This document shows, piece by piece, positions 33,189 to 42,040 of a stretch of 64,000 bases of DNA. A program made the position numbers and the translations under genes. Within the stretch, counting starts at the first letter, position 1, and every line of letters begins with the position of its first letter. This DNA is from Kiritimatiellia bacterium (GTDB lineage: Bacteria > Verrucomicrobiota > Kiritimatiellia > CAIQIC01 > JAGNIJ01), in contig JAGNIJ010000001.1 in the NCBI GenBank assembly GCA_018001225.1, forward strand, positions 91,384-155,383. Reading direction: 5' to 3'. Below the pieces are notes generated by a model. That model was given only the letters and a program-made list of their open reading frames with translations. It searched no databases and had not been told where the DNA came from.

Positions 33189-34016
33189 TCAGGCCGCTTC
33201 GCAGGCGAGGATCTTGTAGCCCAGCAGAACCACGAAGCCCGCCCGCGTGGCTTTCCAGCGCGGGGAGTCTGCGTAAGCCTCACCGAGCCGGGCGCGAATG
33301 TCCGCCATTTCGCCGGGTGCGATGCCATAGCGGTCGGCGAGCGTGGCCTCGTCCATCGCCAGGTCCGGGGCGTCGGCCACGCGGGTCACGCGGAAGCCGG
33401 CGTCCTCGCACAGGCGGATCAGCGAGTCGAGCGGCGGCAGCCACTTGTCGGAGTGGAGCCGCTCCAGCAGTTCGTCCACCAGCAGCGCATCCTCGGGGCG
33501 GGCGTTGCAGGCGGTCTGGTGGATGAAGAGTTCGCCCGGCCGGAGCTGCTCGCGGAGATGCTTCAGCAGCGGCTTCTGTCCCGCGAGCCCGGCGTAGTGC
33601 AGCGTGGAGCGCGTGATGAGCATCAGCCGTTCCGTTGCCGTGGCCACGGCGGCGCGCTGGAACTCCAGGAAGGAACTTTTCAGGGGCCGGATCCGGGGAT
33701 CGGGCAGGCTTTCGAGCTGCCGATCCGACAGGTCCATGTCGTAGAGTTTCACCCCGGGCGGCAGTTTTCCGCGCCGGATCAGCTCCGCGAGGATGAAGCC
33801 TGTCCCGCCGCCGAGGTCCACCAGGACGTCCGGGGCCTTCGCGCGGAGGCCGGCCTCGATGACGTCGAGGAACGGCGCGGCCACGGCCGGATCGCTGAAG
33901 TACCCGCCGTACTGCGCCGCCCAGCGCCGGCCGTGCACGGCGGTCTCGCGGGCCACGGCCTCCTCCAGGATCCGCTCCGTATGGTGGTCCTGCCGCTCAT
34001 GCTCCGAGGTCATCAC
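33189..34016 (-). CDS. SAM-dependent methyltransferase
   Basis: A 275-residue class I methyltransferase with motif I DVLVDLGGGTGFILAEL (residues ~63-79), an acidic motif II (KLYDMDLSDRQLESL), and a later LREQLRPGELFIHQTA. The N-terminal helix-rich segment (HTERILEEAVARETAVHG) may bind the substrate. It is monocistronic on the minus strand, next to the repeat-rich patch. The substrate is unknown; the overall pattern resembles small-molecule O- or N-methyltransferases. Confidence 0.8.
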   Translation of the reverse strand: MMTSEHERQDHHTERILEEAVARETAVHGRRWAAQYGGYFSDPAVAAPFLDVIEAGLRAKAPDVLVDLGGGTGFILAELIRRGKLPPGVKLYDMDLSDRQLESLPDPRIRPLKSSFLEFQRAAVATATERLMLITRSTLHYAGLAGQKPLLKHLREQLRPGELFIHQTACNARPEDALLVDELLERLHSDKWLPPLDSLIRLCEDAGFRVTRVADAPDLAMDEATLADRYGIAPGEMADIRARLGEAYADSPRWKATRAGFVVLLGYKILACEAA

Positions 34017-34128
34017 TGCGCTCCTTGTTTCCCTCCCGCGCGAACCGCTTCATTCGGCCTACACCCCGCGCCGGGTCCCGGGTATGTTATCTTTCTAGAA
34101 GGCTTGCGGGCCATCCGATCAGTCCGCG

Positions 34129-34800
34129 TCAGCGGTGCGGATGCGCCCCATTACCTTGCCATCGGTCGCGGAACTCCATCCAGATGTCATAATACCGCCA
34201 CGCCGGGGGCGAGTCCGGGCCCTGGTGGTGGTCGGGCCGCAGCGTCAGGCCGGTGGTCTTGAGCAGGACGGCTCGGACCTCCGGATTCTGTTCCAGCTTG
34301 GCTTGCATGGCCGCGCGGATCAGGCGGTAGAACGCGCCTTTGCGTTTTTCCGAGTAGTCCAGCCGGCGGCCCTGGTACGTGACCCACCGGATGCCGAGCC
34401 TTTTCATGTTTTCGTTGGCGGCCGTGCCGGCGGCCTTGGCCTCGAACCCGCTCATCCGGGCGACCTGCTCGCGGGTGTGGGGCCACGCGATCGACGGATC
34501 GCGCCGGCGCTCGTCGTCCGGCCCCTCGGGATACTTCAGCATCTGCCAGAAGCCCTCGACGCTCGCGTAGGTCTCGCCGTCCAGCGTGAACGGGGTCGGC
34601 GCGAAGTTGGAGAGGAGCCCCAGTTCCGTCCGCTTGGACAGGATCGCCTCGCCGGTCCCGGCGTCCTGCGGGAGGATTTCCCACGAGGCCGCTTGCTCCC
34701 GGGGCACGGGCGCCCACCACTCCGGCGGGTAGGGGCCGGTGGCCGGCCGGACGCAGCCGCCCGGCGCGGCCAGCAGTAGAAGCACAATGATTCTTCGCAT
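34129..34800 (-). CDS. NADAR-domain (YbiA-like) lipoprotein
   Basis: A 223-residue protein with an N-terminal signal and lipobox-like LLLLAAPGGC (residues 6-15), then a NADAR domain: LSNFAPTPFTLDGETYASVE (from ~residue 63), the FWQMLKYP helix, and the C-terminal NPEVRAVLLKTTGLTLRPD. Cytosolic NADAR proteins such as YbiA cleave N-glycosidic bonds in damaged riboflavin intermediates, and others process ADP-ribose. Export as a lipoprotein is unusual for the family. It is encoded 7 bp after the S1/P1 nuclease gene and likely cotranscribed with it. Confidence 0.75.
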   Translation of the reverse strand: MRRIIVLLLLAAPGGCVRPATGPYPPEWWAPVPREQAASWEILPQDAGTGEAILSKRTELGLLSNFAPTPFTLDGETYASVEGFWQMLKYPEGPDDERRRDPSIAWPHTREQVARMSGFEAKAAGTAANENMKRLGIRWVTYQGRRLDYSEKRKGAFYRLIRAAMQAKLEQNPEVRAVLLKTTGLTLRPDHHQGPDSPPAWRYYDIWMEFRDRWQGNGAHPHR

Positions 34801-34807
34801 GGATTTC

Positions 34808-35719
34808 TCATCGGTGGAGGCGAACCATCTTTCGCGGGTCGCCCAGCAGGCTTTCCACGTCGCGCCACAATTCCTTTTCGCGCGCGGGGAGCGGCGCGCC
34901 CGCCGCGAGGTCGTTCACCCTGCGCGCGAGGCGGATCCCCGCGAGGTAGAGCCGGAGGTCCGCTTCCTCGATATGCCGGGCCCGGTAGGCCTCCGGGTCC
35001 GTCTCGTACGTCGTCTCGTAGGCGCCCGGGCGGAGGGCCAGCGATTCGTTCAGCCAGCCCTCGATGTCCGTTTCGTCGTCCGAAACCTGCTCGCCGAACC
35101 GGCGTTCCAGGTGCTCCGCATACGCCGCGGCGGCCTGATGCGGCGGCAGGCCTGCGATATCCGAGCGGCCCGCCTCCAGCAGCCCGGAGTCCCACACGCG
35201 GTGCAGGGTCATGGGCGTCCCGAACCACGTTACCCGGATCGTCAGCCCGCCCTTGTCCTCCGGCCGGCCCGTGTGCAAAGGCTGGTGGATATCCCCGACC
35301 AGGTGCGTCAGGAATTTCAACGCATCCGTCTGCTCGGCGGGGGATGCGGCGGGATCGCGGAGGGTCGCGTCGGCGACCAGGATCGCGGCCACGAGCCCGC
35401 CCTTGAGCCGCAACGAGTCCGGGAGGGCTCGCAGGTTGTCGAGATACGTTGCGCCGTCCGGGATCTTCTCGATGTGGTACCAGATCGAGCCCCGGTACGG
35501 CTCCTTGTTCCGGATCGCGTCCGCCCAGTTGGCCGCGCTTGCCAGAGAAGGGTCATCCAGCCTTGTCTCCACGAACGCGCGGCCCGCCGGGGTGAGCCGG
35601 GCGTCCGCGAGCACCCCGATGGTGCGGTGCCCGAGCGGCCCCCAGGCCGGGGCGGGGCGGGGAAACAGGACGAGGAGAAGGAGGAGCCGCCGGCCGGCCG
35701 CCTGGACCCGTATTCTCAT
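34808..35719 (-). CDS. Secreted S1/P1-type zinc nuclease
   Basis: 303 residues from ATG 35719 (the upstream extension lacks a signal peptide, so it was rejected). The signal peptide ends at PAPA, leaving a mature N-terminal Trp (WGPLGHRTIG), which is the Zn ligand of this family. Further Zn ligands are visible: Asp in ASAANWADAIR, His in SIWYHIEKIP, HLVGDIHQPLH and LHRVWDSGLL. These trinuclear zinc enzymes degrade single-stranded nucleic acids outside the cytoplasm, often for phosphate or nucleoside scavenging. Upstream partner of the NADAR lipoprotein, which may process released nucleotides (inference). Confidence 0.9.
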   Translation of the reverse strand: MRIRVQAAGRRLLLLLVLFPRPAPAWGPLGHRTIGVLADARLTPAGRAFVETRLDDPSLASAANWADAIRNKEPYRGSIWYHIEKIPDGATYLDNLRALPDSLRLKGGLVAAILVADATLRDPAASPAEQTDALKFLTHLVGDIHQPLHTGRPEDKGGLTIRVTWFGTPMTLHRVWDSGLLEAGRSDIAGLPPHQAAAAYAEHLERRFGEQVSDDETDIEGWLNESLALRPGAYETTYETDPEAYRARHIEEADLRLYLAGIRLARRVNDLAAGAPLPAREKELWRDVESLLGDPRKMVRLHR

Positions 35720-35859
35720 CGCCGGCACTGTGCGGCTTTCCCGGCCCGCGCACAAGCCGGAATCCCGCGGACGCTCGCGCGCGGCGGAGCTTGAGTAACC
35801 CCGGGATTGGGGCATACTGCTGGTCCCGCGCCGGATACCGCGGGGGAGGGCTCAAGCAT

Positions 35860-36840
35860 ATGCCGAAGAAGGAACAATTCCAGAGCGCGGAGTGGGTCAC
35901 GTACCGGCCCCAGCTCAAGGTCGTGGATTGCACGGTCCGGGACGGCGGCCTGATGAATAGCCACCGGTTTTCCGACGACTTCGTCCGCCGCGTGTACCAG
36001 GCGTGCGTGGGCTCGGGCGTGGACTACATGGAGTTCGGCTACCGCGCCTCGAAGAAGATTTTTCCGCCCAGGGATTTCGGCCCGTGGAAATTCAGCGGCG
36101 AGGAGGATATCCGGCGCATCGTGGGCGAGAACAAGACCGGCTTGAAAATCTGCGTGATGGCCGATGCCGAGCGCACGGACTATCGCGAGGACATCATCCC
36201 CAAGAAGGACAGCGTGGTGGATTGCATCCGCGTGGCCTGCTACGCGCACCAGATCCCGACGGCGATCGACATGGTCCTGGACGCCGACGAGAAGGGCTAC
36301 GAGACCACCGTCAACTTGATGGCCGTTTCCACGGTCCCCGTGTTCGAGCTCGACAAGGCGCTGGAGGTGATCGCGCAGAGCCCGGCCGCCGCCGTGTACG
36401 TCGTGGACAGCTACGGGGCGTTGTACATGGAGCAGATCGCCGACCTGGTCGGCCGCTTCGCCGCCGCCATGAAGGGCAAGAAGGAGATCGGCATCCACAC
36501 CCACAACAACCAGCAGCTCGCGTTCGCGAATACCATCGAGGCGATCATCAAGGGCGCGACCCGGCTGGACGCGACCCTGATGGGGCTGGGGCGCGGGGCC
36601 GGCAACTGTCCCATGGAGCTGCTGTTGAGCTTCCTCAAGAACCCCAAGTACCTCGAGCGCGCCGTTCTCCAGTGCGTGCAGGAGACGATCCTGCCGATGC
36701 GGAAGGAGATGGACTGGGGCTACAGCATTCCGTACGCGATCACCGGCGTGCTTAACGAGCACCCGCGGGACGCCATCAGGCTGCGCGAGGGCGACCGCCC
36801 CGACGATTACGTGGCGTTTTACGACGAGATGAACGAGTAG
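35860..36840 (+). CDS. DRE-TIM aldolase-like enzyme (HMGL/4-hydroxy-2-oxovalerate aldolase family)
   Basis: 326 residues from ATG 35860, preceded by GGGGGAGGG. It is a TIM-barrel metalloenzyme with the signature VVDCTVRDGGLMN (residues ~22-34) in which the Arg-Asp-Gly pair binds metal and substrate, the second metal site GIHTHNNQQLAF, and GLGRGAGNCPMELL. This is closest in pattern to the 4-hydroxy-2-oxovalerate aldolases, but the family also includes homologues in surface-sugar gene clusters. The substrate is uncertain. It stands alone, divergent from the nuclease/NADAR pair. Confidence 0.8.
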   Translation: MPKKEQFQSAEWVTYRPQLKVVDCTVRDGGLMNSHRFSDDFVRRVYQACVGSGVDYMEFGYRASKKIFPPRDFGPWKFSGEEDIRRIVGENKTGLKICVMADAERTDYREDIIPKKDSVVDCIRVACYAHQIPTAIDMVLDADEKGYETTVNLMAVSTVPVFELDKALEVIAQSPAAAVYVVDSYGALYMEQIADLVGRFAAAMKGKKEIGIHTHNNQQLAFANTIEAIIKGATRLDATLMGLGRGAGNCPMELLLSFLKNPKYLERAVLQCVQETILPMRKEMDWGYSIPYAITGVLNEHPRDAIRLREGDRPDDYVAFYDEMNE

Positions 36841-36932
36841 CCCTGTTCTGGTCTTGCCCGCCGCCCGGGATTTCTCCATCATGCCGGCATGGAGGAGATG
36901 CGAACGGAACGGTCCACAAGGAGGGGCAGCCC

Positions 36933-37331
36933 ATGAAGCGAATCGGCATCCTGATGGCATGCTTGCTGGCGGCGTTCGTGATCGGGTGCGAAGACGACGA
37001 GGAGGAGGGGGGGGGCGGCTCGGGCGTCAGCGGGACGTGGAAGGGCTCGGGTTTCTACGATGGCGGCGTGGCGCTCAATGATTTCACGATGACGCTCACC
37101 CAGAACGGGAATTCCGTCAGCGGCTCCTACGACATTACGCGGCCGAACCGGCACATGGCCGGCAGCGTGTCCGGTTGGAATAACAGCGGGACCCTGGACC
37201 TCACGCTGACCCCCCACGGCACCGTGGACGGCACCGTCAGCGGCGGATCGATGACGATCGTCTGGTGGGAGAGCGGCTTCGGCGGTGATGTCGAGGGCCA
37301 GGAGGCCCATCTCACGCTGAACAAGCAGTAA
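36933..37331 (+). CDS. Small lipoprotein with lipocalin-like beta domain
   Basis: A 132-residue predicted lipoprotein: signal and lipobox AAFVIGC (Cys19), then a very acidic linker (EDDEEEGGGG) and a repetitive beta-strand domain (VSGTWKGSG, GNSVSGSYDI, TVSGGSMTI) typical of small lipocalin-like lipoproteins. AAGGAGGGG precedes the start. No catalytic features. Role unknown, possibly envelope-associated ligand binding. Confidence 0.65.
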   Translation: MKRIGILMACLLAAFVIGCEDDEEEGGGGSGVSGTWKGSGFYDGGVALNDFTMTLTQNGNSVSGSYDITRPNRHMAGSVSGWNNSGTLDLTLTPHGTVDGTVSGGSMTIVWWESGFGGDVEGQEAHLTLNKQ

Positions 37332-37383
37332 GCGGGCGGGTTCGGTTGCCGAGGCTGCGTCCCCGACGGGGAAGGAGTGTGCC

Positions 37384-37881
37384 ATGAAGGAGTTGCGCAT
37401 CGAGGACTTCCGCGAGAATCCCTTCCGCCTGATCGGGCAGGAGTGGATGCTGGTCACGGCCGGCGCGCGGGAGAAGTTCAACACCATGACCGCGAGCTGG
37501 GGCGGGCTGGGCGTCCTCTGGGACCGGAATGTCTGTTTCATCTTCGTCCGGCCCTCGCGCTACACGTTCGAGTTCCTGGAGAAATCGGCGGGCTTCACCC
37601 TGTGCTTCTTCGACGAGAGCTGGCGGGACAAGTTGCTCATGTGCGGCACGGAGTCGGGCCGCAACGTGGACAAGGCGGCAAAGGCCGGCCTCGCGCCCGT
37701 GTTCACGAAAGGCGGGAACGTCTGGTTCGAGCAGGCGCGGCTGATGATCGAGTGCCGGAAGATCGCCTTCACCGACCTCGACCCGGCGAAGTTCGTCGAC
37801 CCGACGATCCGTCCGTTCTACGAGGGCCCGGACTACCACCGGGTCTACATCGGCGAGATCGAGCGGATCCTGGCGCGGTAG
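37384..37881 (+). CDS. Flavin reductase-like FMN-binding protein
   Basis: A 165-residue protein of the flavin-reductase/split-beta-barrel family. WMLVTAGAREKFNTMTASWGGLG (abridged as LVTAG...NTMTASWG, residues ~21-41) is the FMN-binding start of the barrel, followed by VCFIFVRPSRYTFEFLEKS and FTLCFFDE. GAAGGAG precedes the ATG. It may reduce or bind FMN for an oxygenase partner not encoded here. It is 11 bp upstream of the thioesterase gene and begins the run of tightly packed genes to 41.5 kb. Confidence 0.82.
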   Translation: MKELRIEDFRENPFRLIGQEWMLVTAGAREKFNTMTASWGGLGVLWDRNVCFIFVRPSRYTFEFLEKSAGFTLCFFDESWRDKLLMCGTESGRNVDKAAKAGLAPVFTKGGNVWFEQARLMIECRKIAFTDLDPAKFVDPTIRPFYEGPDYHRVYIGEIERILAR

Positions 37882-37892
37882 GCTTTCAGGGA

Positions 37893-38324
37893 ATGAACGC
37901 CCCCGCCGATCCAGTGTACCGCGAGGAGTTCCTCGTCCCGCCGGAGGCCGTGGATACCAACGGCCACGTGAACAACGTGGTATACGTCCAGTGGATGCAG
38001 GACGTCGCCGTGCGCCATTCCGACGCGGTCGGCGGCACGCGGGCCCTGCACGACGCCGGCGGCAGATGGGTTGTGCGCTCCCACCATGTGGAATATCTTG
38101 CGCCGGCTTTTAGCGGCGACCGTCTCCGCGTCGCCACCTGGGTGACTGGTTTCCGGCGCGTGCGCACGCTCCGCCGCTACCGCTTCGAACGGGCCGCGGA
38201 CGGGCAGGTCCTCGCGCGCGGCGAGACGGACTGGGTGTTCGTGGATGCCGGCACGGGGCGGCCCCGAACGATCCCGGAGGGTCTCCGGATGCTCTTTCCC
38301 CTGTGCCTGGAGCCGGCGCTGTGA
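37893..38324 (+). CDS. Hotdog-fold acyl-CoA thioesterase (4HBT family)
   Basis: A 143-residue hotdog thioesterase with the family-typical start DTNGHVNNVVYVQWMQDVA (catalytic Asp and following HxNN). VRSHHVEYLAPAFSGDRLRV comes next, and the C-terminal half has WVFVDAGTGRPRTIPE. Such enzymes hydrolyse acyl-CoA or acyl-ACP thioesters. The stop overlaps the GTG start of the HNH gene by 4 bp. Confidence 0.88.
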   Translation: MNAPADPVYREEFLVPPEAVDTNGHVNNVVYVQWMQDVAVRHSDAVGGTRALHDAGGRWVVRSHHVEYLAPAFSGDRLRVATWVTGFRRVRTLRRYRFERAADGQVLARGETDWVFVDAGTGRPRTIPEGLRMLFPLCLEPAL

Positions 38325-38731
38325 AAAAACCGTCCAAGCCGATGGACGCCGCGGCGCGCGAGAAGATGCTGGCGGAGCTGCATCGCGACGTGGCCCTGCG
38401 CCAGCAGGGCTACCGCGAGCGCGCCCTGAAGCTGTTTCCCCACGTCTGCGCCCGGTGCGGGCGCGGCTTCGAGGGCCGGCGCCTGCGCGAGTTGACCGTC
38501 CACCACCGCGACCACAACCACGACAACAATCCGCCCGACGGCAGCAACTGGGAATTGTTGTGCCTCTACTGCCACGATCACGAGCACGAGGGCAACCTCA
38601 TGGCGGGCCTCGGCGCGGTCGCGCAGGATGAGCGGGCGGCGCCCGGCACGTTCAGCCCGTTCGAGAACCTCGATTCGCTGCTGAAGAAGGACATCCCGCC
38701 CGAAGCGGGCCGCCCGGGAGAAAAGCCATGA
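38321..38731 (+). CDS. YajD-like HNH nuclease
   Basis: A 136-residue HNH protein starting at GTG 38321. Zinc knuckles CARCGRGF and CLYCHDHEHEG bracket the HNH motif LTVHHRDHNHDNNPPDGSNW, the exact pattern of the YajD family. The role of YajD proteins is not established; DNA nicking or repair is inferred from the fold. It lies in an overlapping gene run with thioesterase, STN-like and Tag glycosylase genes. Confidence 0.87.
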   Translation: MKKPSKPMDAAAREKMLAELHRDVALRQQGYRERALKLFPHVCARCGRGFEGRRLRELTVHHRDHNHDNNPPDGSNWELLCLYCHDHEHEGNLMAGLGAVAQDERAAPGTFSPFENLDSLLKKDIPPEAGRPGEKP

Positions 38732-39222
38732 AAAAAAGTGCCGTCGCCCTGCTGGTTCTTGCCGCCGCCGCCTTCGCGGAGGAGAGCTTCATACTGGCCG
38801 ATCCGGAAGTCGGCGCGGAGTACGGGCCGTTCGTTTACAAGGACGGCGCGGTCATCGAGGTCTACGGCAGGCCCCTGACGCTCCGGAGGCTCGATACGAG
38901 GGCCGATGCGCTCAAGCACAAGCTGCAGCAGATCATAGTTCCCTCCATCGAGTTTCGGAACGCGGCCCTTCCGGACGTCGTGCGGTTCTTTGTGGAGGCC
39001 AGCATCGCCGGCGATCCCGAGGGAACGGGCGTCCACATCGTCCTGCCGCCCGAGCCGGCGTCCGGCGAGGCGCCGCCGCGGACGGTCACGTTGAGCCTGC
39101 GGCGGGTGTCGCTGTACGACGCGCTGAAGATCGTCGCCAACGTCGCGGGCCTGACGGTCCGGCTGGAAGAGAGCGGCGCGGTCCTTCTCGGCGGCGGCCG
39201 GGCGGAGGGCGCGAAGCCGTGA
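38728..39222 (+). CDS. Secreted STN/secretin-N-like protein
   Basis: A 164-residue exported protein: signal peptide MKKSAVALLVLAAAAFAEES, then a domain whose core (KLQQIIVPSIEFRNAALPDV ... DALKIVANVAGLTVRLEES) is the secretin/TonB short N-terminal fold. Many PVC genomes carry free-standing proteins of this kind. It overlaps both neighbours by 4 bp. It may associate with an outer-membrane secretion or transport complex, but no secretin gene is near. Confidence 0.7.
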   Translation: MKKSAVALLVLAAAAFAEESFILADPEVGAEYGPFVYKDGAVIEVYGRPLTLRRLDTRADALKHKLQQIIVPSIEFRNAALPDVVRFFVEASIAGDPEGTGVHIVLPPEPASGEAPPRTVTLSLRRVSLYDALKIVANVAGLTVRLEESGAVLLGGGRAEGAKP

Positions 39223-39827
39223 TCCGGCGCTGCGCCTGGTGCCTCGGCGATCCCCTGTACGTGGAATACCACGACCGCGAGTGGGGCGTGCCGGTGCGCG
39301 ACGACCGGAGGCTGTTTGAGATGCTGGTCCTCGAAGGCGCGCAGGCGGGCTTGAGCTGGCTGACGATTCTCAAGAAGCGCGAAAACTACCGGCGCGCCTT
39401 CCGCGGCTTCGATCCTGAAGTCGTGGCCCGCTTCACGGCGCGGGACGTGAAACGCCTGCTGGCCGACCCGGGCCTCGTGCGGAACCGGCTGAAGATCGAG
39501 GCGGCGATCCGGAACGCCCGCGGCCTCCTCGCCATCCGCGCGGAATTCGGAACGTTCAGCGCCTATCTCTGGAGGTTCGTGGAGGGACGGCCGGTCCGGA
39601 ACCGCTGGCGGTCGTTGAATGAACTGCCTTCGCGCAGCGTCCTATCGGACATGATGAGCCGGGATCTGAAACGGCGCGGGTTTAATTTCGTGGGCTCCAC
39701 GATATGCTATGCGTTCATGCAGGCGGTAGGGATGGTCAACGACCACGTCATCAGCTGTTTTCGACACGCGGAAATTCGGAAAATGGAACGGGCCGCAAGG
39801 CCCGGGAATAACAGGAGAAAGCCATGA
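39219..39827 (+). CDS. tag: DNA-3-methyladenine glycosylase I
   Basis: A 202-residue enzyme starting at GTG 39219. It begins with the zinc-binding RRCAWCLGDPLYVEYHDREW (Tag-type, Cys4/Cys7 plus later His residues), then the substrate pocket LFEMLVLEGAQAGLSWLTIL and NRLKIEAAIRNARG. The C-terminal GMVNDHVISCFRH supplies the remaining Zn ligands. It excises 3-methyladenine in base-excision repair. The lysine-rich tail overlaps the next gene's start. Confidence 0.94.
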   Translation: MIRRCAWCLGDPLYVEYHDREWGVPVRDDRRLFEMLVLEGAQAGLSWLTILKKRENYRRAFRGFDPEVVARFTARDVKRLLADPGLVRNRLKIEAAIRNARGLLAIRAEFGTFSAYLWRFVEGRPVRNRWRSLNELPSRSVLSDMMSRDLKRRGFNFVGSTICYAFMQAVGMVNDHVISCFRHAEIRKMERAARPGNNRRKP

Positions 39828-41458
39828 ATCGCCTGCTGTGCGCCGTACTTCTCGCCTTGGCCCTGGTCCTTCCCGCCGCGGCGGGGGAGCCGGAGTGGGA
39901 TATCGAGGTCGGTATCGACAACAGCATCTACCCCTCGCTCATCATCGCCACCTCCACGATGGTTGACGACGAGGAGGAGCCCGATCCCTCCACGCTGGGC
40001 GATCCGTGGGGCTTCATCGGCGTGAGCATCGTGTCGCCGGCGGCCCATACCCCGGTCCGCGTCGAGATCTCCAGCGGCAAGCTGATCCAGCCGAGCGTCT
40101 GGGAAGGCGTCCTGGAGAAGAAGGGCGAGACCTATGAAATCTTTCCGATCCTGAAGTTTGACTACGACGCTTTGCTCGCCGTTCGTCAGCCCTTCCCGGA
40201 GGTCGTGACGGCGAGGGTTACGGTCAACGGCGAACTCCTGCCCGAAAAGAGCAAGCGCGTGCCCGTCCGTTCCGTCAACGACTGCATCCTGGCCTTTGAA
40301 GACGAAGACGGGGAGGTGTACGACACTTCGCAATTAATTGCCGCCTACGTGAACGAGAACCACCCGATCGTGGACCAGATCCTGGCCGAGGCGCTCAACG
40401 CGGGGTACGTGGACTCCTTCGCGGGCTACCAGAAGGAGGCGGAGGACGTGCAGAAGGAACTGGAGGCCGTCTACCGCGCCATCCAGGACCGGGGCTTCAA
40501 GTACAGCAACATTACCCGGGGCTCCGGCGAGTCCGCGACCGTCGGTGCGCAGCACATCCGGCTGATCGGCGACCAGGTCCGGGGCAGCCAGGCCAACTGT
40601 GTCGAGGGCAGCGTGCTCTTCGCCTCCATCTTCCGGAAACTGGAGATGGATCCGTTCCTGGTGTTCGTGCCGGGCCACATGTTCGTGGGCGTCTACCTCG
40701 ACGAGAACCAGGAGGACGCCCTCTGCGTCGAAACCACGATGCTCGGCGATTCCTCCTTCGAGGACGCCGCGGCCACCGGCCAGCAGCAGTTCGAGGAGGC
40801 CCTGCCGTTTATACTGGGCAAAGAGGAACCCGAGGAGGGCGACGCGACGGACTATGCCGTGATCGACATTGCGGCGGCGCGCCAGATGGGCGTCATGCCC
40901 ATTCGCGAGGCGGCGGCGGATGCCGTGCCGGCCGTGGGCATGCCGCCGGCCCGCCGGCCGCCCCCGTCCGTGGCGGACCGGGAGGAAGAAGAGGAGACCG
41001 CGGAGGAAGAGGACGCCGAGGCCGGGTACGAGTTGGAGACGGTCAAGGTCAAGGAACTGGGCGCGGCTATCCAGCTTCCGGGCGACTGGGAGACGGAAGT
41101 GGAGGAGGACTCGGCGGGCGATCCCCTCTTCACGGCATCCAGCGAGGACGGAAACCTGGTCGTAAATATCGGGATCATGGAGGCCCCGGGGATGAGCGCG
41201 TCGGCGCTGCTGAAGAAGTACCTGGAAGGCCTCGACATGAAGCTGGAAGGCGATGTCGAGAAGCTGGAGATCGAGGGCCTGCCCGCCGCCGTGGCGGGGG
41301 CCTCCGGCGAGATGGAAGGGGAGCCCCTCCTGGGCGTGATGATGATCGTGATCGGCGACGAGAAGGCCTACATCGTCCAGGCCCTGGCCTCGGAGGAAGC
41401 CTTCAACGACCACGAGGACCTGCTGGTCGAGATCATCAGCAGCTTTCGGGCCCGCTGA
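39824..41458 (+). CDS. Secreted transglutaminase-like protein with PsbP-like C-terminus
   Basis: A 544-residue exported protein (signal peptide to PAAAG). Residues 140-320 resemble a transglutaminase-like cysteine protease fold: Cys259 in QANCVEGSVLFASIFRKL, His285 in VPGHMFVGVYL, and an acidic third position downstream. A very Glu-rich linker (residues ~385-405) joins a C-terminal PsbP/DUF1795-like domain (AIQLPGDWETEVEEDSAG ... LVEIISSFRAR). Function unknown: a periplasmic protease or cross-linker is possible. It is the last gene of the packed run and is followed by a strong terminator. Confidence 0.65.
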   Translation: MNRLLCAVLLALALVLPAAAGEPEWDIEVGIDNSIYPSLIIATSTMVDDEEEPDPSTLGDPWGFIGVSIVSPAAHTPVRVEISSGKLIQPSVWEGVLEKKGETYEIFPILKFDYDALLAVRQPFPEVVTARVTVNGELLPEKSKRVPVRSVNDCILAFEDEDGEVYDTSQLIAAYVNENHPIVDQILAEALNAGYVDSFAGYQKEAEDVQKELEAVYRAIQDRGFKYSNITRGSGESATVGAQHIRLIGDQVRGSQANCVEGSVLFASIFRKLEMDPFLVFVPGHMFVGVYLDENQEDALCVETTMLGDSSFEDAAATGQQQFEEALPFILGKEEPEEGDATDYAVIDIAAARQMGVMPIREAAADAVPAVGMPPARRPPPSVADREEEEETAEEEDAEAGYELETVKVKELGAAIQLPGDWETEVEEDSAGDPLFTASSEDGNLVVNIGIMEAPGMSASALLKKYLEGLDMKLEGDVEKLEIEGLPAAVAGASGEMEGEPLLGVMMIVIGDEKAYIVQALASEEAFNDHEDLLVEIISSFRAR

Positions 41459-41476
41459 AACGGTCTGCCCGGAAAG

Positions 41477-41512
41477 AAAAAAACCGCGCCGGCTTCCCGG
41501 CGCGGTTTTCCG
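41477..41512. terminator. Bidirectional intrinsic terminator
   Basis: A-tract, stem AAACCGCGCCGG, loop CTTC, stem CCGGCGCGGTTT, then T-rich TTCC. It serves the transglutaminase-like gene and the convergent small secreted protein. Confidence 0.85.
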
Positions 41513-41531
41513 TCCCGATACGGCTGAACGA

Positions 41532-41945
41532 TTATTCAACGACCGTGATGGTCTTGACCTGGAAGAGCATGTTCACGTCCGCGCCCGTGACTTCCACGAC
41601 CTTCCCGTGCTTGTCGGCCAGGGTCATGCCCTCGCCGTTTTTCAGGTCCACCTTGTAGCCGTGGCCCGTTTCCGGGTTGATGTAGATGGCCCGGATGGTG
41701 CCGTCGGCTTCCTTCACCACGCTGACCCGGCCCTTGAGGGTCATGGCCTGGGCGCTCTCGACCGTCGAGGCGACCTGCTCGACCGCGGCCTCCGTGGCCG
41801 CCGTCACCTGTTCCGCCGCCGCTTCCGTCGCCGCCGCGGCTTCCGTCACGACCTGCTCCGCCGCCGCCACCGGCTCCGCGAGTTCCTGGGCCATGACCAT
41901 TCCGCACGCGAACAAACCGACAACCAACGCCAACGCGATGCGCAT
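41532..41945 (-). CDS. Small secreted Ala/Glu-rich protein
   Basis: A 137-residue exported protein (signal peptide to VMAQ; AAAGGAG ribosome site). Residues 22-65 are a low-complexity EAAAATEAAAEQV-type helical repeat, and the C-terminal half is a compact beta domain (MTLKGRVSVVKEADGTIRAI ... VVEVTGADVNML). No family recognised; possibly envelope-associated. Has its own promoter at 41972-42000. Confidence 0.65.
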   Translation of the reverse strand: MRIALALVVGLFACGMVMAQELAEPVAAAEQVVTEAAAATEAAAEQVTAATEAAVEQVASTVESAQAMTLKGRVSVVKEADGTIRAIYINPETGHGYKVDLKNGEGMTLADKHGKVVEVTGADVNMLFQVKTITVVE

Positions 41946-41971
41946 TTTTTACGCTCCTTTCTGGGTTATGA

Positions 41972-42000
41972 CGTATACTCTTCGGGTCAGGGTGTCACAA
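41972..42000 (-). promoter_or_regulatory. Promoter of the small secreted protein gene
   Basis: On the minus strand, TTGTGA and TATACG are 17 bp apart, ending 26 bp before the start codon. Confidence 0.55.
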
Positions 42001-42040
42001 GATAATACGGGCGTTTTGAGGCGCGAAAGGAGCCAACACG

